Assembly (NCBI GenBank): GCA_003021335.1
Contig: PXQL01000076.1
Coordinates: 1,123 to 24,447 of the forward strand
From: Halobacteriales archaeon QH_10_67_13
Lineage (GTDB): Archaea; Halobacteriota; Halobacteria; Halobacteriales; Haloarculaceae
Reading direction: 5' to 3'
Length of the DNA: 23,325 nt
Part shown: in pieces, positions 1-9,058 of the stretch
How positions within the stretch are numbered: position 1 is the first letter of the stretch
How the letters are laid out: each line of letters starts with the position of its first letter
Made by a program: the position numbers and the translations under genes
The notes under the pieces: generated by a model
What the model was told of the DNA's origin: nothing
The model's input: the letters and a program-made list of their open reading frames with translations, nothing else
Database searches by the model: none

Positions 1-1830
1 GGGGTGCGGTACCCCTCGCGGTTGGTCTCGCTGAACCCGCCCGCGGCAAGCGGCCGGCTCGAGACCGTCGGGACGACCAACGAGAGCGTCGAGGCCGTAA
101 TAAGGAACGCGAGCGCCGAGGGCGAGACCGGCAACTTCTGGAACGGGACCGAGCGGTCGTTCAACACGGGCGCGATCGCCTACGAACCACGGTACAACGA
201 GTACGCACAGCCGCCCCGAACCGTGCTGGAAAACGGTGTGTTGCTCAACGAGTTTTCGAACGGCCGGACGCTCCCGCTGACCGACCAAGTGGTCGTCGAC
301 GACGACCGGATTCGAATCGGCGTCCTGAACGGATCGCTGTCGCTGGATCGGATCGACAGCGCGTCGGTCGATCTCCAGCCGGTAAGCACGCAGACGCGGA
401 CGGTCGCAGTCTCAGGCACTGATGGTGAGAACGTCACGATAGAGCTGCCGACGCGATTGGACCAAGACGATTGGGAGGAGCTGATAGCGGACGAACTCGA
501 AGAAGGACGGGTGCACAACGTGACCGTCGACGATGAAAACGGGACGGTAACGATCGAGATGGAAAATCTGTCCGGAGACGATACCTACGATTTGCAGCTG
601 TGGAAGGTCGGAGTCGGAACAGGCGTAGAGCCGACCGAGGCAGGGTACCTGACGAACGTCGGCGACACCAACCGGACCGTCCAGCAGGGAGAGACCGTCT
701 CACTGGTCGTCGAGGCGCGCGACAAGTTCAATGGTCCAAAAGGTGGCGTCACGCCGACGGCAAGCACGATCAGCGGAACGGCAACGATAACAGGTCCGAG
801 CGACGAGAGCGGGCAGTTGACAGTTGAGTACACCGCACCCCCCTCGGTCGGAACAGATACCGTGAGGGTGGAACAAGATTTCGACAGGTCCGGTACGAAC
901 GAGAGCGACGAGCGGGTGAGCTTCACGATCAACGTGGGTAGTTCGGGGACCGGAACCGGAGACAGTACCCCGCCGGTGTTCGATGACGAACCGACTGCAA
1001 GCCCGGATTCCGTTCCAGAGGGGGATAAATTCAATCTTACTGCGACACTCAATGACACCAATAGAGGCGGAACTGATATCATCTCGGTGAAGTGGTCCGA
1101 TAATCAAGGCAACAGTGGAGAGCTGTTGGCTAATGACGGCGAATTTGATCAGCCCGTCGAAGCTGTTGGGGACAGTGTTTTGACAGACAACTGGAGCAAG
1201 GGTGACCACGCTATCACCGTTACGGGGACTGATAGTAACGGGAACGCTAGGTCCGGTACGACCACTGTCACCATCGGTGATTCCTTATCTGGAAATGAAG
1301 TTGCCTTCAATGACACGAATGATAATGGGGTGTATGATAGTGGTACCGATACAGCGTACACAACGGAGAATATCAAGGATTTCGATAACAGCAGCGCCGA
1401 CCTCATTATCGAGAAGGATATCGATCCTGATAGCATAGATCTCAAAGCGGAGTCTGTGACAGTCAGGGGTGGCGTCACGGTCTCGACAGGCGATGGTGGT
1501 GGGATTACAATGAGAGCCGTTGGTGGAAGTATAGACGTCGGTGGAGCAACACTGAACGCCGGGGATAACGATGCTAAACCGATCGAACTAATAATCAATA
1601 ATAACAATGAAGCTGACATAGACGTGAGAGATACGGTTCTCATATCTAATGATAGTATAGAAGCAACGCCCGGCGCGAATGGAACCCTATTCGTCAATGA
1701 CAACGGGGGCAACCGGAGTGATGGCGGAACTTACATTGAAAACAAGACTGGAAGCGCTTCGACTCTCACGCTTCAGCAAGGTACTGTCCAAGGTAGCCCC
1801 GAAAGGGGTGAAGTCAGCGATAACACGTAA
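1..1830 (+). CDS. Secreted surface protein, DUF7289-like with Ig-like and beta-solenoid C-terminal regions (5' partial)
   Basis: The frame is open from the left edge (GGG GTG CGG TAC), so the true start lies upstream; about 609 residues are visible. The first 200 residues (RYPSR near the start, NFWNGTERSF, PVSTQTRTV) resemble the haloarchaeal DUF7289 family, exported pilin-like proteins with an N-terminal membrane anchor, which here would be outside the window. Residues about 210-310 and 325-430 look like two Ig-like beta domains. Residues 435-460 contain an Asp/Asn-rich motif (NDTNDNGVYDSGTD), possibly calcium-binding. Residues 465-600 contain short beta repeats (SIDLKAESVTVRGGVTVS) typical of a right-handed beta-solenoid. 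Several N-x-S/T sites suggest glycosylation. Family assignment is from memory of motifs; the surface role is inferred. The 3' half is clearly more AT-rich than the 5' half. Nothing downstream looks co-transcribed. Confidence 0.75.
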   Translation, partial: GVRYPSRLVSLNPPAASGRLETVGTTNESVEAVIRNASAEGETGNFWNGTERSFNTGAIAYEPRYNEYAQPPRTVLENGVLLNEFSNGRTLPLTDQVVVDDDRIRIGVLNGSLSLDRIDSASVDLQPVSTQTRTVAVSGTDGENVTIELPTRLDQDDWEELIADELEEGRVHNVTVDDENGTVTIEMENLSGDDTYDLQLWKVGVGTGVEPTEAGYLTNVGDTNRTVQQGETVSLVVEARDKFNGPKGGVTPTASTISGTATITGPSDESGQLTVEYTAPPSVGTDTVRVEQDFDRSGTNESDERVSFTINVGSSGTGTGDSTPPVFDDEPTASPDSVPEGDKFNLTATLNDTNRGGTDIISVKWSDNQGNSGELLANDGEFDQPVEAVGDSVLTDNWSKGDHAITVTGTDSNGNARSGTTTVTIGDSLSGNEVAFNDTNDNGVYDSGTDTAYTTENIKDFDNSSADLIIEKDIDPDSIDLKAESVTVRGGVTVSTGDGGGITMRAVGGSIDVGGATLNAGDNDAKPIELIINNNNEADIDVRDTVLISNDSIEATPGANGTLFVNDNGGNRSDGGTYIENKTGSASTLTLQQGTVQGSPERGEVSDNT

Positions 1831-2236
1831 ACTCTCGATAGAGTATGCTTTCGACACGATCAACAAAGATCGTTTCAATTTTCTACTAGACCGTTTAAAT
1901 TATCAAAAGAGATAGTAAAAGACAGATAGTTTACTCGCCGACACTCTGAGGGAACCGCGTCATGCAAATCAACGGGACTGGCGACCAGGCAGTGCACTTC
2001 GATGCCGTGGTGCGATTTCGGATTCGACGAGAGGGTTGTGTCGATAGGAACTCAGCGGATACAAGGGAGAATACACTATATTAGCTTCAGCAGGACGCCC
2101 CGAACACCGATACAACCCCACCGGGAATGTCAGTATCGTGCTCGGCTTTCAGTCGGGACTTTTTATCAGAAACGGTCGGCACCCGCCCCCGAGTAGTCCG
2201 GCAGCCGTCCCTAATTATACCGAGGACCGACAGGCG
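1831..2236. other. Intergenic region without a recognisable gene (406 bp)
   Basis: This stretch separates the 3' ends of the surface-protein gene (+) and the PhoU-like gene (-). It starts AT-rich (1840-1930) and returns to high GC. T-rich patches near 1876-1900 and at 2160-2167 could end either transcript. A 6-base inverted repeat (CGATAC near 2108, GTATCG near 2132) is present. A 64-codon open frame at 2002-2196 has neither promoter nor recognisable content. I see no tRNA or conserved RNA. Confidence 0.5.
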
Positions 2237-3250
2237 TTACTTCCAGCTCTCGGCTCGGTATTGCGCCCGTAGCCCGGCCTCGGCGATATTCACGCCGTAC
2301 TCGACGGTCCGGACCAGGCTGTCGAGCACGACCCCAAGCCGATAGCCCTCCGGCACGTCCGAGCGGTACAGCTGCTCGTCCAGCGCCTCGATCTCCGCTA
2401 GCACACTCTCGGCGGCCTCGATCACGGCAACCAGTTCCGTCTCCGGCTCTGCCGAGAGCAACCCCTCGAGCGCGTCGGCGACGATCGATCGGGCGGCCTC
2501 GGCGTGGGCCTCAAGTTCGGCGGCGATCTCGGCGTCGGGAGCGGTCTCAAGTTCCTCCGCGATCCCGGCCACCTTCTCGGCGTGGTCGGCAACCCGCTCG
2601 AGCTGGCGGGCCATCGCGTAGTACTCGAAACTGCTCAGTCCCTCGCCCCGCCGGATCGGCGTCTCGGCGTCGACCAGCGAGCGCTGGAACTCCCGCGAGA
2701 CGAGCGCAAACAGCCGATCGACGGTATCGTCCTCGGCGTCGACGCGGGTGGCGTGGCTCCCGTCGGCCGCGATCACCGCCGCGACCGCCTCGCGGTGCAT
2801 CTCCAGGGTGGTGCGACGCATCTGGTCGATCGCCCGCTCGGGGGGCAGTTCGGGGCTGTCGAGCATCGTCCGGGCGGTGAGGCCGTCCTCGTCTTCGGCG
2901 AGCACTTCGAGCCCGACGAACTGCCGGACCGCCTGGGTCGCGACCCGGCGCTGGCCCGTTTCTTCCAGCCCCGCGAGGACGATCTCGTCGGCGCCGCCGA
3001 CGTAGGCGGCCCCGACTGCCCGGGCGAGGGTGTCGGCGTCGTGATCGGCGGCGGACATTCTCACCTGGCGGACATCGTCTGTCTCCTTGCTGGTCACGAC
3101 GAGGCGCTCGCCCCGAGGGTGGAGCGCGACCGCGACGCCCGGTTCGATCTGCTGGCCCTGGGCCCACTCTTTGGGCAGGGAGACAGTGTAGGTCGAGCCG
3201 CCGGTCAGCTGGACTGTACGTTCGAGTCGGTCCGCTCGTTGTGGTGTCAT
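2237..3250 (-). CDS. PhoU-like regulator with N-terminal AbrB-type domain
   Basis: The protein has 337 residues. Residues about 8-55 (ERTVQLTGGSTYTVSLPKEW) match the SpoVT/AbrB-like swapped-hairpin domain that archaeal PhoU proteins carry in front of two PhoU helical bundles. The rest is all-helical and acidic, with bundle-type segments (MRRTTLEMHREA; YYAMARQLERVADHAEKVAG). The family is linked to regulation of phosphate uptake, and haloarchaea carry several paralogues. The ATG at 3250 is chosen because AGGAG lies just upstream on this strand and the AbrB domain starts a few residues later. The frame stays open 45 codons further upstream, but that extension is low-complexity Arg/Ser and unlike the family. 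No Pst transport genes are adjacent, so the regulated target is unknown. Transcription could start well upstream, near a TATA-like patch at about 3400. Confidence 0.85.
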   Translation of the reverse strand: MTPQRADRLERTVQLTGGSTYTVSLPKEWAQGQQIEPGVAVALHPRGERLVVTSKETDDVRQVRMSAADHDADTLARAVGAAYVGGADEIVLAGLEETGQRRVATQAVRQFVGLEVLAEDEDGLTARTMLDSPELPPERAIDQMRRTTLEMHREAVAAVIAADGSHATRVDAEDDTVDRLFALVSREFQRSLVDAETPIRRGEGLSSFEYYAMARQLERVADHAEKVAGIAEELETAPDAEIAAELEAHAEAARSIVADALEGLLSAEPETELVAVIEAAESVLAEIEALDEQLYRSDVPEGYRLGVVLDSLVRTVEYGVNIAEAGLRAQYRAESWK

Positions 3251-3637
3251 GGGTGAGCTCCTGCAGCAAACTGCGAGCTGGTCCACGGCGCGTGTCCAAC
3301 GCGGGGGGCTCTCCGCCGACACGGAGGGTGAGTGTCGTGACAGCGACCGCGGACGCGGCGAGTGTGGACCGTGCATTGAACACACGCACGGGTCCGTCGT
3401 GCTGACACATTATCCGTAGTACCGGGACTCAACAGTTCAACGCTGCTATGAGTAGTACGTGACGCCGGGAGAGACTGTAGTCGGCTACGTATCGAAACGA
3501 CGTGTACGGATCGCCCACGAGCGGTATGTTGCGTATATATTGCTACGGAGACCCCGCAAGAGCGGTCGGGACACCGAGCTCGGCGGAACGGTCGGTCGTT
3601 TCGAAACCCTTAGTGGCCGGCGAGGGCTCCCCAGAGT
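3251..3637. other. Divergent intergenic region between the PhoU-like gene and gatC (387 bp)
   Basis: No gene is supported here. It contains the upstream region of the leftward PhoU-like gene and, at its right end, the gatC promoter. An AT-rich patch (GTATATATT, about 3531-3539) could be another TATA element. Open frames at 3459-3641 and 3502-3783 (+) have no family resemblance and run into gatC out of frame. Confidence 0.5.
3602..3612 (+). promoter_or_regulatory. Promoter (BRE/TATA-like) of gatCA
   Basis: CGAAACCCTTA ends 25 bases before the gatC ATG. A BRE-like purine-rich element next to a weak TATA box at about -27, with no ribosome binding site, is the usual layout of a leaderless haloarchaeal transcript. 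Confidence 0.55.
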
Positions 3638-3928
3638 ATGAGCGCGGACGCCGACGGAGACGCCGTCGACCCGGAAGAGGTCAAGTACATCGCGGAACTT
3701 GCGCGGGTACAACTCAGCGACGCGGAGGCCGAGCGGTTCACCGAGCAGTTCGCCGACATTTTGACGTACTTCGAGACCCTTGACGAGGTGCCGGACTTCG
3801 AGAGCGAGCCCGAGTTGACCAACGTGATGCGGCCCGACGACCCCGAGGAGGGTCTCTCACAGGAGGAGGCGCTGCAAAACGCCCCTGCGACCGAGGACGG
3901 CTACTTCAAGGGGCCGCCGGTCTCGTGA
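3638..3928 (+). CDS. gatC: Asp-tRNA(Asn) amidotransferase subunit C
   Basis: This 96-residue protein is the small GatC subunit, which wraps around GatA and GatB and stabilises the heterotrimer that amidates mischarged tRNA. In archaea GatCAB normally makes Asn-tRNA(Asn), because Gln-tRNA is made by GatDE. Family features are the N-terminal helix VKYIAELARVQLSDAEAERF, the YFETLDEV segment, and the C-terminal MRPDDPEEGLS...ALQNAP...GYFKGPPV, all typical of GatC. The length is normal. The ATG at 3638 fits the upstream TATA-like box for a leaderless message. The stop overlaps a possible gatA GTG start (GTGA), indicating a translationally coupled gatC-gatA pair. gatB is not in the window, which is common in haloarchaea. 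Confidence 0.95.
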   Translation: MSADADGDAVDPEEVKYIAELARVQLSDAEAERFTEQFADILTYFETLDEVPDFESEPELTNVMRPDDPEEGLSQEEALQNAPATEDGYFKGPPVS

Positions 3929-3930
3929 CC

Positions 3931-5211
3931 ATGTCAGAGTACAACGGCTACATCACGGCCGAGCCGATCGCGGGCGCCGAGGCGGGGCCGCTGGCCAGCG
4001 AGCGCGTCGCGGTCAAGGACAACATCTCGACTGCGGGCGTGCGGACCACCTGCGGGTCGGCGATGCTCGAGTCGTACGTCCCACCCTACGACGCGACCGT
4101 GATCGAGCGGCTCAACGAGGCCGGCGCGACGATCACCGGCAAGACAAACATGGACGAATTCGGGATGGGAACTACCACCGAGACGTCGGCGTTCGGTCCC
4201 GTCGAGAACCCCGCCGCGCTGGGACGGGTCCCGGGTGGCTCCTCGGGTGGGTCGGCGGCGGTCGTCGCGGCCGGAGACGCCGACATGGCGCTCGGAACCG
4301 ACACCGGTGGCTCGGTCCGGTGCCCGGCCGCTTTCTGCGGGGTCGTCGGGATCAAACCCACCTACGGGCTGGTCTCGCGACACGGGCTGGTGGCCTACGC
4401 GAACAGTCTCGAGCAGATCGGGCCGATCGCGCCGGCCGTCGAGGACGCCGCCCGGCTGCTCGATGTCATCGCCGGGCCCGACGAGCGCGACGCGACCACC
4501 CGCGAGGCCGGCGCGGAGTCGGCGTACGCGGCCGCCGCCGACGGCGACGTGGCCGGCACCGAGATCGGCGTGCCGACCCAGCTGCTCGAGGGCGCGGATG
4601 AGGCGGTTGTCGAGCGGTTCTGGGCGGCGATCGACGAGCTTGAAGCGCAGGGCGCCGACTACCACGAGGTGGAGCTGCCGAGCCTCGAACACGCCGTCGA
4701 GGCCTACTACATGATCGCGATGAGCGAGGCCTCCTCGAACCTGGCGCGGTTCGACGGCGTGCGGTACGGCCCCGCGACCGAGTCCGACTCGGAGGGCGAC
4801 TGGAACGATGCCTTCGCCGCGGTCCGGGAGGCTGGCTTCGGCGAAGAGGTCAAGCGCCGAATCTTGCTCGGGACCTACGCGCTGTCGGCCGGCTACCAGG
4901 ACAAGTACTACAGGAAAGCCCAGGACGCCCGCGCCTGGGTCAAGCGAGACTTCGACGAGGCACTCAAAGAGGCGGACGTCTTGGCCTCGCCGACGATGCC
5001 GGTCCCGCCGTTCGAGCGTGGGGAGAGCCTCTCCGATCCACTCACGATGTACTTGGCTGACGCCAATACGGTGCCGGTCAACCTGGCGAACCTGCCGGCG
5101 ATCTCGGTGCCGGCCGGCGAGACCGACGCCGGCGCGCCGGTCGGAATCCAGTTCATCGGGCCGGCCTTCGGCGAGGAGCAGATTGTGCGGGTCGGCAGCG
5201 CGCTGGCCTGA
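3931..5211 (+). CDS. gatA: Asp-tRNA(Asn) amidotransferase subunit A (amidase)
   Basis: GatA hydrolyses glutamine and channels the ammonia to GatB for transamidation of Asp-tRNA(Asn). This copy is about 426 residues, normal for haloarchaea. The amidase-signature triad is visible: Lys29 in VAVKDN, Ser104 in the GGSSGGS loop (102-108), and the nucleophile Ser128 in DTGGSVR. Further conserved blocks are TGKTNMDEFGMG, IKPTYGLVSRHGLVAYANSLEQIGP and, near the end, PVGIQFIGPAFGE. I place the start at ATG 3931 because the protein then begins MSEYNGYIT, like homologues. The GTG at 3925, overlapping the gatC stop, would add two residues and cannot be excluded. No lesion is seen. It ends 48 bp before the convergent UPF0179 gene. 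Confidence 0.96.
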   Translation: MSEYNGYITAEPIAGAEAGPLASERVAVKDNISTAGVRTTCGSAMLESYVPPYDATVIERLNEAGATITGKTNMDEFGMGTTTETSAFGPVENPAALGRVPGGSSGGSAAVVAAGDADMALGTDTGGSVRCPAAFCGVVGIKPTYGLVSRHGLVAYANSLEQIGPIAPAVEDAARLLDVIAGPDERDATTREAGAESAYAAAADGDVAGTEIGVPTQLLEGADEAVVERFWAAIDELEAQGADYHEVELPSLEHAVEAYYMIAMSEASSNLARFDGVRYGPATESDSEGDWNDAFAAVREAGFGEEVKRRILLGTYALSAGYQDKYYRKAQDARAWVKRDFDEALKEADVLASPTMPVPPFERGESLSDPLTMYLADANTVPVNLANLPAISVPAGETDAGAPVGIQFIGPAFGEEQIVRVGSALA

Positions 5212-5259
5212 CCCGTCTACGCGTCTGTCACCGTGGCGTCCTGAGCCGGTCCGGCCTTA

Positions 5260-5712
5260 TTAGGCGTCCTCGGGCGGTTCGAACTCGACGAGCGTGAGCT
5301 CCCGGTCGAGGTGACAGTACTCGTGGGGCGGGTCGCCGAGGACCTCGGTGATCCGGTGAGACTCATCAAATTCGACGCCGGCGGGCTCGCAGTACTCGTG
5401 GCTGGGACAGCCGGTGTGGGGACAAGGACCTTCGAGGCTCGCACGATTTCCCTCGTAGGCGTTACTCGTCGCGACGGTCCCCGTGACGGGGGCGGGCTCG
5501 ACCTCGACAGCGGTCACGCCGGTGTCGTGGACGCCACACTCGAGGGTGCTCGCCCCCTCGCGGACATCGGTCACCCGGTAGCGTCGACCCTCGGTCAGCG
5601 TGAGACACTGCTCGCGGTACGGACAGCCCTCGCAGGCGCTTGCCTCCCCGTGGTAGACAAACTCCTCGCCGACCTCGGCCAGCCGCGTTCCCACCAGCGT
5701 GATTTCTGCCAT
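5260..5712 (-). CDS. UPF0179 family cysteine-rich protein
   Basis: This 150-residue protein begins MAEITLVGTRLAEVGEEFVY and matches the archaeal UPF0179 family in length and cysteine pattern. Cysteines are at 27, 30, 36, 59, 97, 102, 108 and 133; the first cluster (CEGCPYREQC) and the third (CPHTGCPSHEYC) have the spacing of a metal- or Fe-S-binding site. The family has no established function that I know of, so metal binding is an inference from the cysteines. It is convergent with gatA and divergent from the CPBP protease, so it is probably a single-gene transcript. No defect is seen. Confidence 0.85.
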   Translation of the reverse strand: MAEITLVGTRLAEVGEEFVYHGEASACEGCPYREQCLTLTEGRRYRVTDVREGASTLECGVHDTGVTAVEVEPAPVTGTVATSNAYEGNRASLEGPCPHTGCPSHEYCEPAGVEFDESHRITEVLGDPPHEYCHLDRELTLVEFEPPEDA

Positions 5713-5756
5713 TACCGCGGGTTTGAGCGGCCTGGATTAAACTCTCTCGACGGGAC

Positions 5757-5764
5757 GGTTTTTG
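5757..5764 (+). promoter_or_regulatory. TATA-like element of the CPBP protease gene
   Basis: GGTTTTTG lies about 27 bases before the proposed GTG start, matching a leaderless haloarchaeal promoter. This supports choosing GTG 5788 over the open frame that continues upstream through the UPF0179 gene. Confidence 0.4.
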
Positions 5765-5787
5765 TTCGGCGAGCTGCTCCGCTCGGT

Positions 5788-6486
5788 GTGGATCCCGCGA
5801 GCACGCCGGTCACCGCCGCCCTCGCGCTCGCATTCGGCCTGGCGCCGGTGGCCTGTACGGTGAGCGTAGCTCCTCGCCTCGAGTGGCTTCCGACCGACGG
5901 CCGCGCCGGGGCGGCGGCGCTGCTGGCGGCGACGCTCGGGAGCGCCCTCCTCGGACTTGCCGTCCTGCCCGGAGCGACACTCGCCGTTTCCGTTCCGACC
6001 GGAGCCGACCTGGTGTGGATGGCGCTTGCGCCGCCGCTCCTGTTCGGGGTCGGACTGATCACGGGCGTGGCGACGCTGCGAATTCCTTTCGATCACTTTC
6101 CGCCGCAGCTGTCCGGCGGGGCACGCACCAGGACGGGCGGTCCAGGACTGGCCGTCGCGACCGTGCTGCTGGCCGGCGCGGGCGAGGAGCTCATGTTCCG
6201 CGGGGTGGTCCAGACCTCCCTCGCCGCGTCCGTTGGACCGGTCGTCGGGGTCGGACTGGCCGCTGTTGCCTCCGGTCTCCACTACCTCCCGGCGGTAACG
6301 AGACGCCCCCGGGCGATCGACTTGGACGGCGTCGCGCGGCTTGCGGTGACCGCGGTCGGGAGTGCCGTCCTCGGGGTGGTGTACGTCGGGACGGACAACC
6401 TGCTGGTGCCGATCGTTGCCCACACGATCCACGCGGGGGCGCTCGCGCTCGTTCGAGAACGACTGCAGCGGCGAGCGCCGAGGTGA
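5788..6486 (+). CDS. CPBP family intramembrane metalloprotease
   Basis: The protein has about 232 residues and six to eight hydrophobic segments, so it sits in the cell membrane. The three motifs of the CPBP (Abi/CAAX) protease family are present: EELMFRG (EExxxR), a conserved His in SGLHYLP, and VAHTIHAG (HxxxN-like; here the fourth position is His). Members cleave substrates within the membrane, and some give immunity to peptide toxins; the haloarchaeal substrates are unknown. The frame is open upstream as far as 5311, but that part lies antisense to the UPF0179 gene and has no family likeness. GTG 5788 gives a short N-terminus before the first hydrophobic helix. It ends 34 bp before mutS but mutS has its own promoter-like box, so co-transcription is possible, not required. 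Confidence 0.8.
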   Translation: MDPASTPVTAALALAFGLAPVACTVSVAPRLEWLPTDGRAGAAALLAATLGSALLGLAVLPGATLAVSVPTGADLVWMALAPPLLFGVGLITGVATLRIPFDHFPPQLSGGARTRTGGPGLAVATVLLAGAGEELMFRGVVQTSLAASVGPVVGVGLAAVASGLHYLPAVTRRPRAIDLDGVARLAVTAVGSAVLGVVYVGTDNLLVPIVAHTIHAGALALVRERLQRRAPR

Positions 6487-6488
6487 AA

Positions 6489-6496
6489 GCTATATG
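6489..6496 (+). promoter_or_regulatory. TATA-like box of mutS
   Basis: GCTATATG is centred 28 bases before ATG 6521. It includes the earlier in-frame ATG at 6494, which argues that 6494 is promoter and 6521 the leaderless start. Confidence 0.5.
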
Positions 6497-6520
6497 CGCC
6501 GGGGACTCCGGCACACGGAC

Positions 6521-9020
6521 ATGGACGCGGCGCTCGGACCGCCCGAGAAGATGCACGAGCGACGCGACGAGCTGACGCCGATGATGGCTCAGTACCACGA
6601 GCTGTGTGTCCGCTACGACGACGCGCTCGTACTCTTTCAGGTGGGCGATTTCTACGAGGCGTTCTGCGAGGCCGCCGAGGTCGTCGCACGGCGGTGTGAG
6701 GTGACACTCACGAAACGCGAGGACTCGACGGGGACCTACGCGATGGCGGGGCTGCCCATCGAGAACGCCGAGTCCTACGTCGAGCGGCTGCTCGCGGCCG
6801 GCTACCGGGTCGCGATCGCCGACCAGGTCGAGGATCCCGAGGCGACGACGGGCGTCGTCGATCGGGCGGTGACCCGGATCGTCACGCCGGGGACGCTCAC
6901 CGAGGCGGAGCTACTCGAAGGGGCGAGCAACACGTTCGTCGCCGCCGTCGCCGGACCCGATCCCGACCCCGGCGGGAGCGTCGGGGACACGGACGCCGTC
7001 GGGCTCGCCGCGCTCGACGTCTCGACGGGGGAGTTCTACGCGACCGGCGGCGACGCCGGGGCAATCGAAGACGAGCTGGCCCGGCTCGACCCCGACGAGG
7101 CGATCGTCGGGCCGGCAGCCCCGGGGATCCTACCCGAGGACTGTGTCCACAGCCCGTTCGAGGCCGCCGCCTTCGAGACCGAGAGGGCCCGCGAGCGACT
7201 CGACAGAGCCGTGGGCGAGCCCGGCCTCGCAAGCGCGGCGGAACTGCGCGCGGCCGGCGCCCTGCTCGCGTACGCCGAGTACGCCCGCGGCGGTGAGGAC
7301 GGCCGTCTCGAGTACATCAACCGGCTCACGCGGTACGACCCCCGCGAGCACCTGCTGCTCGACGCCGCGGCGATCGAGAGCTTGGAGCTGTTCGATCCCC
7401 GGGCCGTCCACGGCCGGGAGGGCGCGACGCTGATCGAGGTGATCGACGAGACCGCGACCGCGCCGGGGCGCCGAAGCTTAGAGGAGTGGCTGCGCCGCCC
7501 CCTGGTCGACCCGGAGGCGATCGCGGCCCGACACGACGCCGTGGCGGAGTTGCGCGGGAACGTCCGCGCCCGCGAGCGGCTCCGGGACCGGCTGCGGGAA
7601 GTGTATGACATCGAGCGGCTGGTCTCGAAGCTCGCACGCGGGCGGGGCAACGCCCGAGACCTGCGGTCGCTCGAGGCGACGCTGGCGGTCGTGCCTGAGC
7701 TGCGGGCGATCCTTGAGGACGCGAGCGCCGACCGGCTCGCCGACCTGCGCGGGGAGCTCGATCCGATCGCGGAGCTACGGTCGCTGATCGAGGCGGCGAT
7801 CGCTGAGGATCCACCCCGTGAGATCACGGAGGGAGGCCTGATCGACCCCGAGTACGACGAGCGGCTGGCGGAGCTGCGCGCGACCGAGCGGGAGGGAAAG
7901 GACTGGGTCGACCGGCTCGAGGCCCGCGAGCGTGAGCGCACCGGCATCGACTCGCTGAAGGTCGGACACAACTCGGTGCACGGCTACTACATCGAGGTGA
8001 CCGACGCAAACCTCGACAGCGTACCCGAGAACTACGAGCGCCGCCAGACGCTGAAAAACGCCGAACGGTACTACACGCCGGCGCTGAAAGAGCGCGAAGA
8101 CGAGATCCTCCGGGCCGAGCAACGCGCCGACCAGCTCGAGTACGAGCTGTTCTGTGAGGTGCGGTCCCGGGCCGGCGCGGCCGCCGACCGGGTCCAGGCG
8201 CTCGCCGACGCCTTAGCCGCGCTCGATGCCCTGGTCTCGTTCGCGACGGTCGCGGCCGAGCGGGATTACTGCCGCCCGGAGATCCTCGCGGAGGGGCAGG
8301 GAATCACCATCGAGGACGGCCGCCACCCGGTCGTCGAGCGGACCGAGGAGTCGTTCGTCCCGAACGATGCCCACCTCGAGGAACATCGCCGGCTGGCCGT
8401 GATCACCGGGCCAAACATGAGCGGCAAGTCGACGTACATGCGGCAGGTCGCGCTGATCGTCGTGCTCGCACAGGCCGGCGGGTTCGTCCCCGCGAGTGCG
8501 GCACAGATTGCGCCCGCCGACCGGATCTTCACCCGCATCGGGGCCAGCGACGACATCGCCGGCGGCCGGTCGACGTTCATGGTAGAGATGACCGAACTCG
8601 CGGAGATCATCGAACACGCCACCGAGCGGTCGCTGGTGATCCTCGACGAGGTCGGGCGGGGAACGAGCACGGCAGACGGGTTCGCGATCGCGCGCGCAGC
8701 GACCGAACACCTCCACGACGCCGTCGGGGCGCGGACGCTGTTTGCGACCCATCACCACGACCTGACCGAGGTCGCGGCCGGGCTTGAGGACGCGGTCCGG
8801 CTGCGCTTCCGGACCCGTCAAGGAGAGGATGGTATCGTCTTCGAACACGCGCGCCGACGGGCGCGGCGACCCGGCAAAAGCGGGAGCTGGGGACAGCCAG
8901 GAGCTCCCAGCGGCCGTCGAGCGGACGCTGGCAGATGTCGAAATCGCATCGACGACGCCGCTCGAGGCGCTGAACACGCTCGCCGAGCTCAAGCGAGCCG
9001 TCGAGAACGCAGAACAGTAG
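6521..9020 (+). pseudogene. mutS: DNA mismatch repair ATPase MutS, with C-terminal internal deletion and frameshift
   Basis: The start gives [11 protein letters not shown], the usual start of haloarchaeal MutS1. Domains in order: mismatch-binding domain with the FYE motif (F44-E46), connector, core/lever, clamp, and ABC ATPase with Walker A GPNMSGKS (630-637, K636), Walker [11 protein letters not shown] (D709, E710) and FATHHHDL. The family sequence stops at IVFEHA (A777, codon at 8849). Family members then continue with a conserved PGAATxSYGVEVA-type block and helix-turn-helix. Here that block is absent, and the true C-terminus ([17 protein letters not shown]) resumes in the next frame, ending at TAG 9018-9020. 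About 30-40 residues are missing, with a phase change near 8849-8856. Read straight through, the frame instead runs to 9196, about 891 residues, with an unrelated tail antisense to nucS. The ATPase is intact but the dimerisation end is destroyed. The family tail is recalled, not aligned. Confidence 0.88.
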
Positions 9021-9058
9021 GCCCAATTGGTGGTCGAGACCGCACGCAAGGTCGACGG

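Noticed and set aside
3251..3385. N-terminal extension of the PhoU-like protein by 45 residues
   Set aside because: The added residues are low-complexity and the internal ATG at 3250 has a good ribosome binding site and starts right before the AbrB domain.
3459..3641. A 60-codon plus-strand frame before gatC
   Set aside because: It overlaps the gatC promoter and start out of frame and resembles nothing known.
5311..5787. Upstream extension of the CPBP protease frame
   Set aside because: The extension is antisense to the intact UPF0179 gene, has no membrane-protease character, and the TATA-like box at 5757 supports GTG 5788.
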